Of a stretch of 33,990 nucleotides of DNA, positions 20,970-28,732 are shown piece by piece. Source of the DNA: a virus. A model generated the notes under the pieces. That model was given only the letters and a program-made list of their open reading frames with translations. It was not told the origin of the DNA and searched no databases. How positions within the stretch are numbered: position 1 is the first letter of the stretch; the number at the start of each line of letters is the position of its first letter. Both the position numbers and the translations under genes were made by a program. Location: IMG/VR virus record IMGVR_UViG_3300021420_000093, positions 1-33,990 of that record; one strand, 5' to 3'.

Positions 20970-22271
20970 GTGAAGGATCGTTTCTTCAATCAGCATCGCC
21001 CTTCGATCACATGGCAGGACATGTTCCCGAGGCCGAAGCCGCTGATCGACGACGCACCGAGCGCCGAGAATCTCGCGCGATTGGAACGCTGCGAAATTAA
21101 CAACGAGGCGCCCCCACTTAGCCCATACCGAGATCAACAATGCGTTCTTAAGCGTGGCCATCGAGGCGATCACGAATGGAAAGATATGTGCTCCGATCCG
21201 GCCTGTAAGAATCTGGCCACGATCGGTGATACCTGTGGGCTGCATCCTAAGAGCGGGGCACTACCGCCTAGCTTTTACACAAAGGAGAGGCCGAAAGTGA
21301 AACAAGAATCTTTGACATTGCCGGATCCGCCCATCAAAGGCGATCCCGATAAAGTCTCCTCCGCTGGCGGCGCACCCCCGCTAGAGCCCGTGGTCCAGCC
21401 CCCCCCTTCTGGTCGCGACGGGCTTCCTCAATCCTATCCTCACGAACCTACCGCGCGGGGCATCAAAGCCGATCTGGAGGTCGAAGCAATGGAAGCGCTA
21501 CCGCAACCGCTCACCGACGCGCGCGAGAAAGCGCTGTCACAACCGTTCATGCATCGTGCGGCCGAGATTCAGGACAGCCTCAAAACTCTCGCCGACAAGC
21601 TCGAAGCCGCCAAGGTCAAGCACGACATCCGACCCGGCCTCGTCTCGCAGTTCCAGGAACTCAAGGAAACCGCGGATGTGCTGCTTTCCGACCTCGACAA
21701 GTCGGAGGCTCGCGCCGATGCGGATACCTTCCATCGCTGGCACAAGCGCATGACGACGCTCCTCGCGAACGCTTCCGCTGCCCCCAATGCCGCGCGCAAG
21801 GCATTCTCCGACGTGGCCTTCATGTTCCAGCGCCAGGAGCAGAAGAAGATCGACGATGAGCGGCGCCGTATCGAGGATGAGCAGCGTCGCAAGCAGGAAG
21901 AGGATCGCAAAAAGGACGTGGAGGCCCTGAAGGCCGACGGGCGGGTTGAGGAGGCAGCGACCGTGGAGGCCGCGCCGCTCCCGCCAGTTATTGCGCCGGC
22001 GCCGAAGGAAACCGCGAAGATACCGGGGGTCTCAAGCATCTCGGCCAGCGCGACGTTGAAGCGGATTGTTGACGCTGAGGCTCTGACCGGATGGCTGGCG
22101 AAGAATCCGACCCTGCTGCTGCACCTCTTCGACATCAAGCCCGGCGCTTGGAAGAAGATGCTTACGGACCATCTCGATCGCCGCACGTCTGAAATGTCGA
22201 TTGTAATTCCAGGTATCGAAATCGAGATCGTGGGGACAGTCCGTGGCGCAAAAACCAATACAGACATCTAG
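20970..22271 (+). CDS. Recombination-module coiled-coil protein with N-terminal Cys-His-His motif
   Basis: This 433-residue protein has three parts. Residues 41-70 carry CEINNEAPPLSPYRDQQCVL and then GHRGDHEW, with C58, H64 and H68; the unit is shared with the DnaA-domain protein. Two more cysteines follow (CSDPAC). A Pro-rich linker covers about 110-165. Residues 180-330 form a long helical coiled coil rich in Lys/Glu, and the C-terminal 90 residues include IPGVSSISASATLKRIVDAEALTGWL and IVIPGIEIEI, a module seen in phage proteins encoded next to RecT. Start is GTG at 20970 with AGGGG about 15 bases upstream. Role: probable accessory of recombination. Confidence 0.65.
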   Translation: MKDRFFNQHRPSITWQDMFPRPKPLIDDAPSAENLARLERCEINNEAPPLSPYRDQQCVLKRGHRGDHEWKDMCSDPACKNLATIGDTCGLHPKSGALPPSFYTKERPKVKQESLTLPDPPIKGDPDKVSSAGGAPPLEPVVQPPPSGRDGLPQSYPHEPTARGIKADLEVEAMEALPQPLTDAREKALSQPFMHRAAEIQDSLKTLADKLEAAKVKHDIRPGLVSQFQELKETADVLLSDLDKSEARADADTFHRWHKRMTTLLANASAAPNAARKAFSDVAFMFQRQEQKKIDDERRRIEDEQRRKQEEDRKKDVEALKADGRVEEAATVEAAPLPPVIAPAPKETAKIPGVSSISASATLKRIVDAEALTGWLAKNPTLLLHLFDIKPGAWKKMLTDHLDRRTSEMSIVIPGIEIEIVGTVRGAKTNTDI

Positions 22272-22737
22272 TCTAATCGAGTTGTACCAGCAGGGGGCAA
22301 CTTCCCGCGAAGTTGCCGAAAGATTCGGACTCAGCTGCAACGCGGTCTGTGCTCGATTGAGAAAGGCCGGTGTGCCAATCCGACCCAGAGGCGAGAGCCT
22401 CAGCTTAGCGATCGCGCGTGGTCGCCGCCGGACCTTTGACGGTCGTGACAATCCGAAGTATCGCGCCCGCGAAATCACAGGGGTCGTACGTACCGATGGC
22501 TATCGCGGGCTGATTATTCCCGGGCATCCGATGGCCGATGCGAACGGCATGGTGCTTGAGCACCGCAAAATTGTCGCCGATTGGTTGGGTCGACCGCTGT
22601 TGAGCGAAGAGGTGGTACACCACCGCAATCACGACAGGACCGACAACTCTTTGGTGAACTTACAGGTTATGAGCCAGTCCGAACATGCAAGAGCGCATGG
22701 GTTCGGAGCCGTGCGCGGGAAGAAAGCCGATGCGTGA
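22243..22737 (+). CDS. HNH endonuclease with N-terminal helix-turn-helix
   Basis: This 164-residue protein starts at GTG 22243 after GGGGA, overlapping the previous gene's end. Residues 10-45 (LIELYQQGATSREVAERFGLSCNAVCARLRKAG) form an HTH. Residues 125-140 (VHHRNHDRTDNSLVNL) plus SEHARAH are an HNH_3-type zinc/His-metal nuclease core of homing-like endonucleases. The SD and overlap suit either a resident gene or a selfish nuclease inserted in the recombination cassette. It may act as a homing endonuclease; the target is not visible. Confidence 0.8.
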   Translation: MAQKPIQTSSLIELYQQGATSREVAERFGLSCNAVCARLRKAGVPIRPRGESLSLAIARGRRRTFDGRDNPKYRAREITGVVRTDGYRGLIIPGHPMADANGMVLEHRKIVADWLGRPLLSEEVVHHRNHDRTDNSLVNLQVMSQSEHARAHGFGAVRGKKADA

Positions 22738-23269
22738 AGCGAAGTGGATGGGGAGTGACATCATCCACATCGAGATCGGCGGTGAGGCGCGTCCTTTCCG
22801 CAAAAAGACGATGAGCTGGCAGTCCAAGGATGGTCGCTCCGGTACGCACGCCTATGACGAAAGCTCCTATGCGGGATGGAAGGATCACGCGCGTCTCGCA
22901 GCTTCCAAGGCGATGACGGATACCAAAACCGGCGAAGTCCGACCACCGATCGCAGAACAGATGAAGATAACGATTCAGGCCTTCTTCCCGATTCCCCTTT
23001 CAGCATCGAAGCGCGCGAGGGAAAAGATGCTCGCGGGCTATCTGCGACCATGTAAGACACCGGATTGGGACAATGTGGCGAAGGCTTGCGGCGATGCGAT
23101 GATCGGGATCGCGATCCGTGACGACAAGTTTATCGTCGAAGGGACCGTTCGGAAGTGGTACTCGGATCGGCCGCGCGTGACGATCGACATCGAAGTCATA
23201 CCGGACATCGCGCCGCCGGTAATCAAGCAGGTAACAGATCAACCGCAACTATTTGGAGGTCGCGATTGA
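22730..23269 (+). CDS. rusA: RusA-like Holliday-junction resolvase
   Basis: The ATG at 22730 after GGGAAG overlaps the HNH stop, giving 179 residues. The catalytic region is TPDWDNVAKACGDAMIG (110-126) with D112, D114 and D122, followed by IRDDKFIVEGTVRKWYSDRPRVTIDI; this is the RusA signature of acidic residues plus the late Asp pair. The family resolves four-way junctions from recombination and replication forks. It completes a RecT-exonuclease-RusA pathway. Confidence 0.85.
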   Translation: MREAKWMGSDIIHIEIGGEARPFRKKTMSWQSKDGRSGTHAYDESSYAGWKDHARLAASKAMTDTKTGEVRPPIAEQMKITIQAFFPIPLSASKRAREKMLAGYLRPCKTPDWDNVAKACGDAMIGIAIRDDKFIVEGTVRKWYSDRPRVTIDIEVIPDIAPPVIKQVTDQPQLFGGRD

Positions 23270-23511
23270 AAACAAGCTTGTCGTACAGAATCACGGATGA
23301 CGGTGAAAACCGTTTCTCCAAGGCAGTCACCGAGGCCAAGAAGTGGATCGGTGAGAACATCAACGGCCCGCTGCGGCTGAAGTTCATCATCCAGTTGAAG
23401 GCGATTCCGCCTGATGATGAGGATGCCGCCGCGATCAACGCAACCGAACCGATCGGATTTCCCAAGAAGCGCGGGAAGAAATCCGAGGAAGCGGAGGATT
23501 TGACCGAATGA
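23266..23511 (+). CDS. Small hypothetical protein, TTG start
   Basis: The TTG at 23266 overlaps the rusA stop as TTGA and follows a strong GGAGGT. The 81-residue product has a helix (RFSKAVTEAKKWIG), LRLKFIIQLKAIPPDDEDAA and an acidic/basic end (KKRGKKSEEAEDLTE). No family recognised. It is the link gene between rusA and the small regulator gene. Confidence 0.55.
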   Translation: MKTSLSYRITDDGENRFSKAVTEAKKWIGENINGPLRLKFIIQLKAIPPDDEDAAAINATEPIGFPKKRGKKSEEAEDLTE

Positions 23512-23678
23512 CGCCTCGTCAAGCGCTATACCGCGCATGGCGGGATCACTGCGAGAAATGTGAGCAGTGCAGCGGTCGCCCGACGTTTGAATCTCCGCGA
23601 TGCCAAGAGGGTGAGCCGATCTTCCAAGCGTGGTGGAGCGCATGCCGCGAAGACTTTCCCCAAAGGAGATTGATATGA
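23508..23678 (+). CDS. Small Cys-rich protein (56 residues)
   Basis: The ATG at 23508 overlaps the previous stop. The frame reads MTPRQALYRAWRDHCEKCEQ, then CSGRP, with further cysteines in SPRCQEG and SACRED. The HCEKCEQC cluster plus the later cysteines suggest a small zinc-binding protein. It ends by overlapping the XRE gene start (ATGA). It is short but tightly packed between two real genes. Confidence 0.5.
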   Translation: MTPRQALYRAWRDHCEKCEQCSGRPTFESPRCQEGEPIFQAWWSACREDFPQRRLI

Positions 23679-23929
23679 CCGCCAAGAAAACCACCGTCAA
23701 GCTCTGTCCTCATTGTCACAAACCCTTGTCGCTGAAGCCGCGCGAGTACCTGATGATCAGGGAAGCGCTCGGCCTGACGCAGCGGGAGATCGCCGCCAAG
23801 CTCGGAGTGAAGGCGAGTCATGTCGCGTATCTGGAGAACGGCCACCGCCGTCCGAGCCCGCAACTGCTCGCCAAGATACTGAAGCTCCAGGAGCAGGCCG
23901 CTCGCAAGGTGCTGAAGGAAGCTGCATGA
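23675..23929 (+). CDS. XRE/Cro-type HTH regulator with N-terminal CPHC motif
   Basis: This 84-residue protein starts at 23675 after AAAGGAGATTGAT. Residues 11-15 are CPHCH, a half zinc ribbon. Residues 26-66 (YLMIREALGLTQREIAAKLGVKASHVAYLENGHRRPS) are a textbook Cro/CI HTH. An antitoxin-like zinc-knuckle-HTH layout (as in MqsA) is another reading. It probably controls the middle of the early operon. No partner toxin is recognised next to it. Confidence 0.75.
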   Translation: MTAKKTTVKLCPHCHKPLSLKPREYLMIREALGLTQREIAAKLGVKASHVAYLENGHRRPSPQLLAKILKLQEQAARKVLKEAA

Positions 23930-24558
23930 AGCCCGAGGATGTCCAGATCGATGATCGGAATCCCATAGAATGGCCCAAAGAGCGGCCGCGCACGCTGATC
24001 GATAAGCGTCGTGAGATGCGTCAGTGGAAAAAGCCGCTCGCCTACTACCGCGACAAATTGTGTGAACAGCTTCGCAAGGCTGGCGCCAAGAAGATAGTTA
24101 TCACCTACAACACCGGCGATGCTGCGCGGCGCGATCCGAGTGTGGCCGTCTACCTGACGAAAGAGAATCGCGATCAGGATTACTCGTGGCAGACCGCGCT
24201 CGGGATCGATTCGCCGGTCCCTACGATCAAGGAAATCGACGACGCCTACCGCGACAAGGCGCGCAAGGTTCACCCCGAAGGTCCGACGCCTGACATCGAC
24301 GCATTCGTGCGCCTCGGACAGCACCGCACTAACGCGAAGCGCTGGATCATGAACACGATGGATCAGCTCCCCGAGCTGGCATTGCCGTGCGACACTTTCA
24401 CGGAAGTCCGATGGAACCTAGCCGCGCTCGCATTTGGGATTGCTGCTCTGCGCAGGCTCGAAGAATACGGCTTGCCAAATCTGATGGAACGAGCTTTCGA
24501 GGCTTTCCGCACGCAGATCGAGGACAAGAGCAATGACGGCAAAACCATTAGCGCTTGA
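23926..24558 (+). CDS. J-domain-like protein with HPE in place of HPD
   Basis: This 210-residue protein overlaps the XRE stop (ATGA). Residues about 91-130 read ALGIDSPVPTIKEIDDAYRDKARKVHPEGP, the helix-loop-helix of a J domain, with HPE (116-118) where canonical J proteins have HPD. Flanking basic segments (KRREMRQWKKPLAYYR) and a C-terminal helical region (LAFGIAALRRLEEYGL) complete it. Because HPD is needed to stimulate Hsp70, the variant may be a decoy or inhibitor of DnaK, or a structural helical hairpin. Overlaps the next gene by 26 bases. Confidence 0.6.
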   Translation: MKPEDVQIDDRNPIEWPKERPRTLIDKRREMRQWKKPLAYYRDKLCEQLRKAGAKKIVITYNTGDAARRDPSVAVYLTKENRDQDYSWQTALGIDSPVPTIKEIDDAYRDKARKVHPEGPTPDIDAFVRLGQHRTNAKRWIMNTMDQLPELALPCDTFTEVRWNLAALAFGIAALRRLEEYGLPNLMERAFEAFRTQIEDKSNDGKTISA

Positions 24559-25042
24559 GGGATTCATCGAAGAGCCTCGACCGGATGATGGGCTATCCGG
24601 CGAATGGCGGCGCGAGCGCCAGCGTCTCGAAGATGAGGCGCGTTCACTCCGGCGTGAGGTCGAGGATCTGACCGCAGATAAGCAGCGCCTCGGTCGGAGC
24701 GTGGAAAATCTCCGACGCATCCTCGGCCCCATACATAATGGATTGCGCGCTCTCTTCGGGGAGATCGAACTTGCTATCGGTGAGGAAATGCCACCATTCG
24801 CCAATCCGTCGTCTACGCCATCGTCCGACCAGTTCGATCCACGATGGGAAAGCTACAAGAAGCGCTTTACCGGCGTTCCATCGAAAATCATCGATGCGTT
24901 GCTGATTCACGGCGAGATGCAGATTACTCCGCTGGCGAAGCTCATCGGGCGGCATCCGGAAACCACCAGGGTCGCGGCGAGCAAATTGAAGGCAGCAGGC
25001 GCACTTCAAAATAGTGCCGGAATGTGGAGCCTGAAGCGCTGA
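24533..25042 (+). CDS. Coiled-coil plus winged-helix phage protein
   Basis: This 169-residue protein has a long helical coiled coil at about 25-70 (RQRLEDEARSLRREVEDLTADKQRLGRSV) and a C-terminal winged-helix-like segment (PSKIIDALLIHGEMQITPLAKLIGRHPETTRVAASKLKAAGAL), as in DNA-binding or MarR-like domains. It starts inside the J-like gene. It probably binds DNA as a dimer through its coiled coil. No named family. Confidence 0.55.
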   Translation: MTAKPLALEGFIEEPRPDDGLSGEWRRERQRLEDEARSLRREVEDLTADKQRLGRSVENLRRILGPIHNGLRALFGEIELAIGEEMPPFANPSSTPSSDQFDPRWESYKKRFTGVPSKIIDALLIHGEMQITPLAKLIGRHPETTRVAASKLKAAGALQNSAGMWSLKR

Positions 25043-25089
25043 TTTGCTCTATCCTGCGCTTTCCTGATAGCTACGACAGCGGAGGGGCG

Positions 25090-25275
25090 ATGGAAACAGA
25101 AGATAGGGTAATGACCGTGAAGGAACTGTCGGTATATCTCAATGTGCATCCCTCGACGATTTATCGAATGCTAAAGCACAACGAGATTCCGGGGTTCAGA
25201 GTCGGATCGGATCACAGGTTCCGCACTTCCACCATCGATAAATGGATGACCGAGCGGGAACACGCGACGAAGTAG
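25090..25275 (+). CDS. Excisionase/HTH_17-type DNA-binding protein
   Basis: The ATG at 25090 directly after GGAGGGGCG gives a 61-residue protein METEDRVMTVKELSVYLNVH, then STIYRMLKHNEIPGFRVGSDHRFR and IDKWMTE. This is a compact MerR-like/excisionase winged helix. No integrase is seen in the window, so it may be a recombination-directionality factor for a gene elsewhere or a simple transcription factor. The gap before it (25043-25089) has only weak promoter-like bases. Confidence 0.75.
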   Translation: METEDRVMTVKELSVYLNVHPSTIYRMLKHNEIPGFRVGSDHRFRTSTIDKWMTEREHATK

Positions 25276-25307
25276 AATTCCGCAACAATTTCAAGGGAGG
25301 GACGCAA

Positions 25308-26177
25308 TTGGATGCGCTGGGGTATGTGGAAGAGGCGCGCGCGGCGTATGGGAAAACTTCAATCCAGAGAAAACTTTACATCGAGGCAGTAACAGTCTGC
25401 GTCGATTACTCCGACTTTCTGGCTCATTCGATTCTCTTCAACAAGCAGGCTTTCGACAGGTGGGTGATCGTCACCGCACCGCATGACGAAGCGACGCGGC
25501 GATTGTGCGAGTATCACGATCTGGAGTTCGTTGTCACTCACGAATTCCATATCAACGGTGGAACTCCTCTCAGCGCGTTATCAGGGAAAGGAAAGATTTA
25601 CGTTCCCCCCTTTTCTAAAGGCCGCGGGATCAATCAGGGGTTGAAGCAGCTCAATAAAACCGGGTGGGTTGTTCATCTCGACGCCGATACGGTTCTTCCT
25701 CCGCGGGCGCGCGACATGTTCGAGATCGCGCAGCTCGACCCGACTTTTCTCTACGGCGTTGATCGATTGATGTGCAAGAGCTTCGAAGACTGGTATCGAC
25801 ATCTCGTCTTCCCCGAACTCCAGCACGAGCCGAATTTCTGGATCAGGGGTAACAGCTTTCCGCTCAACGTGAGAATTGGTCCCCACCGGGATAATGGATG
25901 GTTACCGCCAGGGTTTTTTCAGATGTGGAATCCGCTGGGCTCGAACAAATCCGAGTACCCGAACGACCATTCCACGAACGCCGGTCGCAGTGACGTTAAC
26001 TTCGCGTTTTCTTTCCCGCGCGAGAAGCGCGCCTTGATACCGGAAATCTTCGCTATCCATCTCGAAAGCGAAGAGGTTCACATGGGAGCGAATTGGACGG
26101 GTCGCAGGACTCGCTTTTTCGGGCCGCAAGGAATGGAGCGTCATATCGTTCAACATCCGCGAAAGGAATGGCTTTAA
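25308..26177 (+). CDS. Phage GT-A-like glycosyltransferase
   Basis: The start is TTG 25308 after GGGAGGG; an upstream ATG overlaps the excisionase gene. The 289-residue product has an N-terminal GT-A-like pattern: VTVCVDYSDFLAHS (28-41), FDRWVIVTAPHDEATRRLCEYHDLEFVVT (49-77), KGRGINQGLKQL, then WVVHLDADTVLPP with the DAD metal/nucleotide-sugar motif (125-127). Later residues include HRDNGWLPPGFFQMW and DVNFAFSF. Such enzymes are common in phages and may modify DNA, virion or host surface. It is not in a sugar-biosynthesis cluster. Confidence 0.72.
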   Translation: MDALGYVEEARAAYGKTSIQRKLYIEAVTVCVDYSDFLAHSILFNKQAFDRWVIVTAPHDEATRRLCEYHDLEFVVTHEFHINGGTPLSALSGKGKIYVPPFSKGRGINQGLKQLNKTGWVVHLDADTVLPPRARDMFEIAQLDPTFLYGVDRLMCKSFEDWYRHLVFPELQHEPNFWIRGNSFPLNVRIGPHRDNGWLPPGFFQMWNPLGSNKSEYPNDHSTNAGRSDVNFAFSFPREKRALIPEIFAIHLESEEVHMGANWTGRRTRFFGPQGMERHIVQHPRKEWL

Positions 26178-26188
26178 GGAGGCCGCTT

Positions 26189-26932
26189 ATGTCGATCAAC
26201 GTTCAGTATCAAAATGTTTCTACCGTGCTGACTGACGCTCAGGTCGCGGCGATCATGGCGGCCGTGATGCATCAGGTGGCCGAGGACGTAGCACCCTATT
26301 GGGGCTGCCAACGCCTCGAAATGATTTTCGTTCCCAAAGCGCAGGCGATGGAACCGAAGTTTTTCCAATTTCTCGTCGCCGACGATTCCAATCAGGCGGA
26401 CGCGCTCGGCTACCATCAAACTACGCCAGCAGGTTGGCCGATTGGGTTCGCCTTCGCTAAGACCACGATTGAGGCCAAAGACAACCCCTCGGTCACCATA
26501 TCGCATGAGCTTCTGGAGATGGTGGGCGATCCGCTGATTGATCAAGCCTGTCAGTGGGCGGACAACCCAAACGCGCTATTTCTCTCGCAGGAGCTTTGCG
26601 ATCCGGTCGAGGATGATTCGATCGCCTATCTGAAAGACGGGATTATGGTCTCGGACTTCGTGACACCAGCCTACTTCGTTCCTGGCGAGGCCGGACCCTA
26701 CGACTTCAGAAGCGTTCTCACGGCGCCGAACACATTGGCGGTTGGCGGCTATCAGCTTCAGTGGACACCGGCCGGTGGCTGGACTCAGACCTTTGCGGAC
26801 GATAAGGCCCGGCGCCGCCCGTCTTCCGTTGGACATTCCCGCAGACAGCGAAGAATCATGGGCCGGCGCAATTGGCTGAAAAGCTCTCCGACTCTCGAAA
26901 CAGATCGGCATTCGCTCAAGGGGGTTCGCTAA
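26189..26932 (+). CDS. Zincin-like phage protein with HELLE motif
   Basis: This 247-residue protein starts after AAGGAGGCC. The segment SVTISHELLEMVGDP (101-115) resembles the HExxE/H zinc helix of a phage protein family with SHE(L/V)LEM..DP followed by ELCDPVEDD (near 136). In this family the Glu and Asp may act as the third ligands. C-terminal residues 200-247 are highly basic (KARRRPSS, RRQRRIMGRRNW), so a nucleic-acid or envelope contact is possible. Whether it is an active peptidase is unknown. Confidence 0.55.
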   Translation: MSINVQYQNVSTVLTDAQVAAIMAAVMHQVAEDVAPYWGCQRLEMIFVPKAQAMEPKFFQFLVADDSNQADALGYHQTTPAGWPIGFAFAKTTIEAKDNPSVTISHELLEMVGDPLIDQACQWADNPNALFLSQELCDPVEDDSIAYLKDGIMVSDFVTPAYFVPGEAGPYDFRSVLTAPNTLAVGGYQLQWTPAGGWTQTFADDKARRRPSSVGHSRRQRRIMGRRNWLKSSPTLETDRHSLKGVR

Positions 26933-26935
26933 ACA

Positions 26936-27232
26936 ATGAAACTTCTATCGATTCTCGCGCTGGCGCTCGCGCTCTCCGGCTGCTCTACCATCAAGCTCAA
27001 CTGTCCGTCGGATCATGTCGTTACCGCGAATCTGAATGGACCGAACATCGCCACGGTGGCAGCTCAACTGGCCGCTATCATCGGACCTTTAACCGCAACT
27101 TCGCTGGCGATGAAGAACGGGGCAGTGCTGACACCTACGACCACAACGAATGACGGCACCTTGGCTGTCAACACGCTGGATATCGTGGGCACTCAGTCCT
27201 ATAGCTGCGGGAACGCTGCGGCGACCAAGTAG
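26936..27232 (+). CDS. Phage-encoded lipoprotein
   Basis: This 98-residue protein begins MKLLSILALALALSGCSTIK, a clear lipoprotein signal with lipobox LSGC (cysteine 16). The mature protein is Thr/Ala-rich and compact with two further cysteines. Phage lipoproteins commonly mediate superinfection exclusion or are Rz1-like spanins. This one is not Pro-rich as Rz1 usually is, so exclusion or envelope binding is as likely. GGGGG lies about 15 bases upstream. Confidence 0.68.
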   Translation: MKLLSILALALALSGCSTIKLNCPSDHVVTANLNGPNIATVAAQLAAIIGPLTATSLAMKNGAVLTPTTTTNDGTLAVNTLDIVGTQSYSCGNAAATK

Positions 27233-27262
27233 CCGCGCTGCCGAAGCGTCAAGGGAGATGAT

Positions 27263-27448
27263 GTGAAGATAGAACTTCATAGAATCAGGACGAAGCACTC
27301 CAAGTGTCAACTTCCCGATAGCGCGGTGATAGTGCGCTGCGGCGTGTTGGTCAATTCTAAGACCGGGCAAGAATTCGATCCGCCCGAATATGAAATCACC
27401 TATTACCTGACCGCCGCCGCAGCCCCGCCCAAGGGCCGGAGGGAGTGA
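27263..27448 (+). CDS. Small hypothetical protein (61 residues)
   Basis: Starts at GTG 27263 after GGGAGATGAT. The product (MKIELHRIRTKHSKCQLPDSAVIVRCGVLV) has two cysteines, YEITYYL and an Ala/Pro/Lys-rich tail. No family recognised; possibly a small beta protein. Located in a string of short accessory genes at the end of the early operon. Confidence 0.5.
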   Translation: MKIELHRIRTKHSKCQLPDSAVIVRCGVLVNSKTGQEFDPPEYEITYYLTAAAAPPKGRRE

Positions 27449-27452
27449 GACG

Positions 27453-27764
27453 ATGAAGTATCAACAAATAGTCGCGGGCGTGTTCGTTGATGAAATTGAT
27501 TGCGTCTATCGGTGCCATCCGAGCGACGAGCCATACAACGAGAAGCGAAAGGCTAAGGCGCGAGCAGAACTGGCAGCTCGATTAAGAACAAGCTACCGAT
27601 TGAAGTTTTGGTGGTGGCGATTCCGGCTAGACTGTTGGGGCATCCGGTATGGTTGTCGATACCGCTACACGAAGAGTACGGGTCTCTGTGATTCGTGGTT
27701 TACTTACTTCGAGGATGGATATAGTCCGCGCTCGGCCCTACAGGAAGATTGGAGCTACGCATGA
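27453..27764 (+). CDS. Small basic aromatic protein (103 residues)
   Basis: The product has a Lys/Arg-rich helix (NEKRKAKARAELAARLRTSYRLKF) and a Trp/Tyr/Cys-rich second half (FWWWRFRLDCWGIRYGCRYRYTK). No family recognised. It ends by overlapping the next start (ATGA). The aromatic-basic composition suggests membrane-surface or nucleic-acid contact but this is speculative. Confidence 0.5.
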   Translation: MKYQQIVAGVFVDEIDCVYRCHPSDEPYNEKRKAKARAELAARLRTSYRLKFWWWRFRLDCWGIRYGCRYRYTKSTGLCDSWFTYFEDGYSPRSALQEDWSYA

Positions 27765-28495
27765 CCACCGAAAGACCCCCTATCGAGGCGCTGGAAGCGA
27801 CGCTGGCGAAGGCTCCTAAAGAACCGTGGAGAAGCTATACGACATCGGGGAGCGAGTTCTTTATCCATACTGATGTTGGCCCGAAACTGCGCTTTGATAT
27901 GAGCTTTGAGACGACTCCGACTATCACCGATGTAGTAGATTTCGATACGGCCGAAGCCATCGTCGCCTTGCGCAACGCCGCACCGAACCTGTTCGCGTGG
28001 ATTAGAGAGTTAGAGACCAGGGAAGCCGAGGCGATTTTAGCCATCATTGCACTAACGACCGCTTATGCTGCTCTCGAAGCGCGCCTCGCCCTGCCGGTGC
28101 CGCAAGAGGTCGAGAAGCTGGTCGCGGAGTTGCGGGATAGCGCGAGGCTAATTGAACTGAATCTAGGAATTAGCGCTCAAGTTACTATAGACACTGATGC
28201 CGCCGACACTCTCACCGCCCAGGCTCGGCGCATCGGCGAGTTGGAGTCGCTCCAAGCAGAGATAGCAGCAGAAGTGGAGCGCGGTAAGCAGCTATCCGCA
28301 ATCGTAGACAAGCTGCGGGTTGTGCAAGAAGCGCGCATCGGCGAGTTGGAGGCTGCAATAGACAAGTGGCGCGCATTGGCCGAGGCCGCCGCCATTCATC
28401 TTGATTGTGCCTGCTTCCATCGTCCAGGCGGATTCGGCGGTCATGCGGAGGGATGCATTCGTGGCGAGATTCAGGTCGCCGCAGGGGGCAAGTAG
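27761..28495 (+). CDS. Ea22-like coiled-coil early protein
   Basis: This 244-residue protein has an N-terminal Ead/Ea22-like layout: ERPPIEALEATLAKAP, FVIH-like strands, then TAEAIVALRNAAPNLFAWIRELE (about 67-89), which many accessory phage proteins share. Residues 100-215 form a coiled coil, and the C-terminus has a Cys/His cluster CACFHRPGGFGGHAEGC. These early proteins are variable and non-essential in known phages. It ends GGK-TAG immediately followed by the next ATG. Confidence 0.55.
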   Translation: MTTERPPIEALEATLAKAPKEPWRSYTTSGSEFFIHTDVGPKLRFDMSFETTPTITDVVDFDTAEAIVALRNAAPNLFAWIRELETREAEAILAIIALTTAYAALEARLALPVPQEVEKLVAELRDSARLIELNLGISAQVTIDTDAADTLTAQARRIGELESLQAEIAAEVERGKQLSAIVDKLRVVQEARIGELEAAIDKWRALAEAAAIHLDCACFHRPGGFGGHAEGCIRGEIQVAAGGK

Positions 28496-28633
28496 ATGCC
28501 CGACCTATACGACGCCCTCCTCCAATACTCGGCGGAACTCTCCAACGACCGCCGAGACGACATCCCCATCGATGAAGTAGTGCGGCGACTGAATAAGATT
28601 CTGGCGGACCACCCGAAGCAAGGAGACAAGTAG
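28496..28633 (+). CDS. Small acidic/basic protein (45 residues)
   Basis: The ATG at 28496 follows the previous TAG directly, with GGGGG in the upstream gene's last codons serving as SD. The product starts MPDLYDALLQYSAELSNDRR and ends HPKQGDK. It is short and helical. It shares its terminal junction sequence with its neighbours. No family recognised. Confidence 0.5.
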   Translation: MPDLYDALLQYSAELSNDRRDDIPIDEVVRRLNKILADHPKQGDK

Positions 28634-28636
28634 ATC

Positions 28637-28732
28637 GTGGACTGGCAAACATACCTACTCTGGGGAGTATTAGGCGCATTCACTATGTGTTGCGTCGCGA
28701 TGATTTGGGCGCTACTCAAGGGAGGCAAGTAG
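28637..28732 (+). CDS. Single-span membrane peptide (31 residues)
   Basis: GTG at 28637 opens a frame of MDWQTYLLWGVLGAFTMCCV then AMIWALLKGGK: one hydrophobic helix with a basic end. AAGGAGACAAG upstream gives a plausible SD. Single-span mini-proteins of this kind can be holin-, antiholin- or exclusion-like. Placed in a packed three-gene run. Confidence 0.45.
   Translation: MDWQTYLLWGVLGAFTMCCVAMIWALLKGGK

Noticed and set aside
21569-22267. 232-codon minus-strand frame opposite the coiled-coil protein
   Set aside because: Ser/Arg-rich antisense of a Lys/Glu-rich coiled coil, a common artefact.
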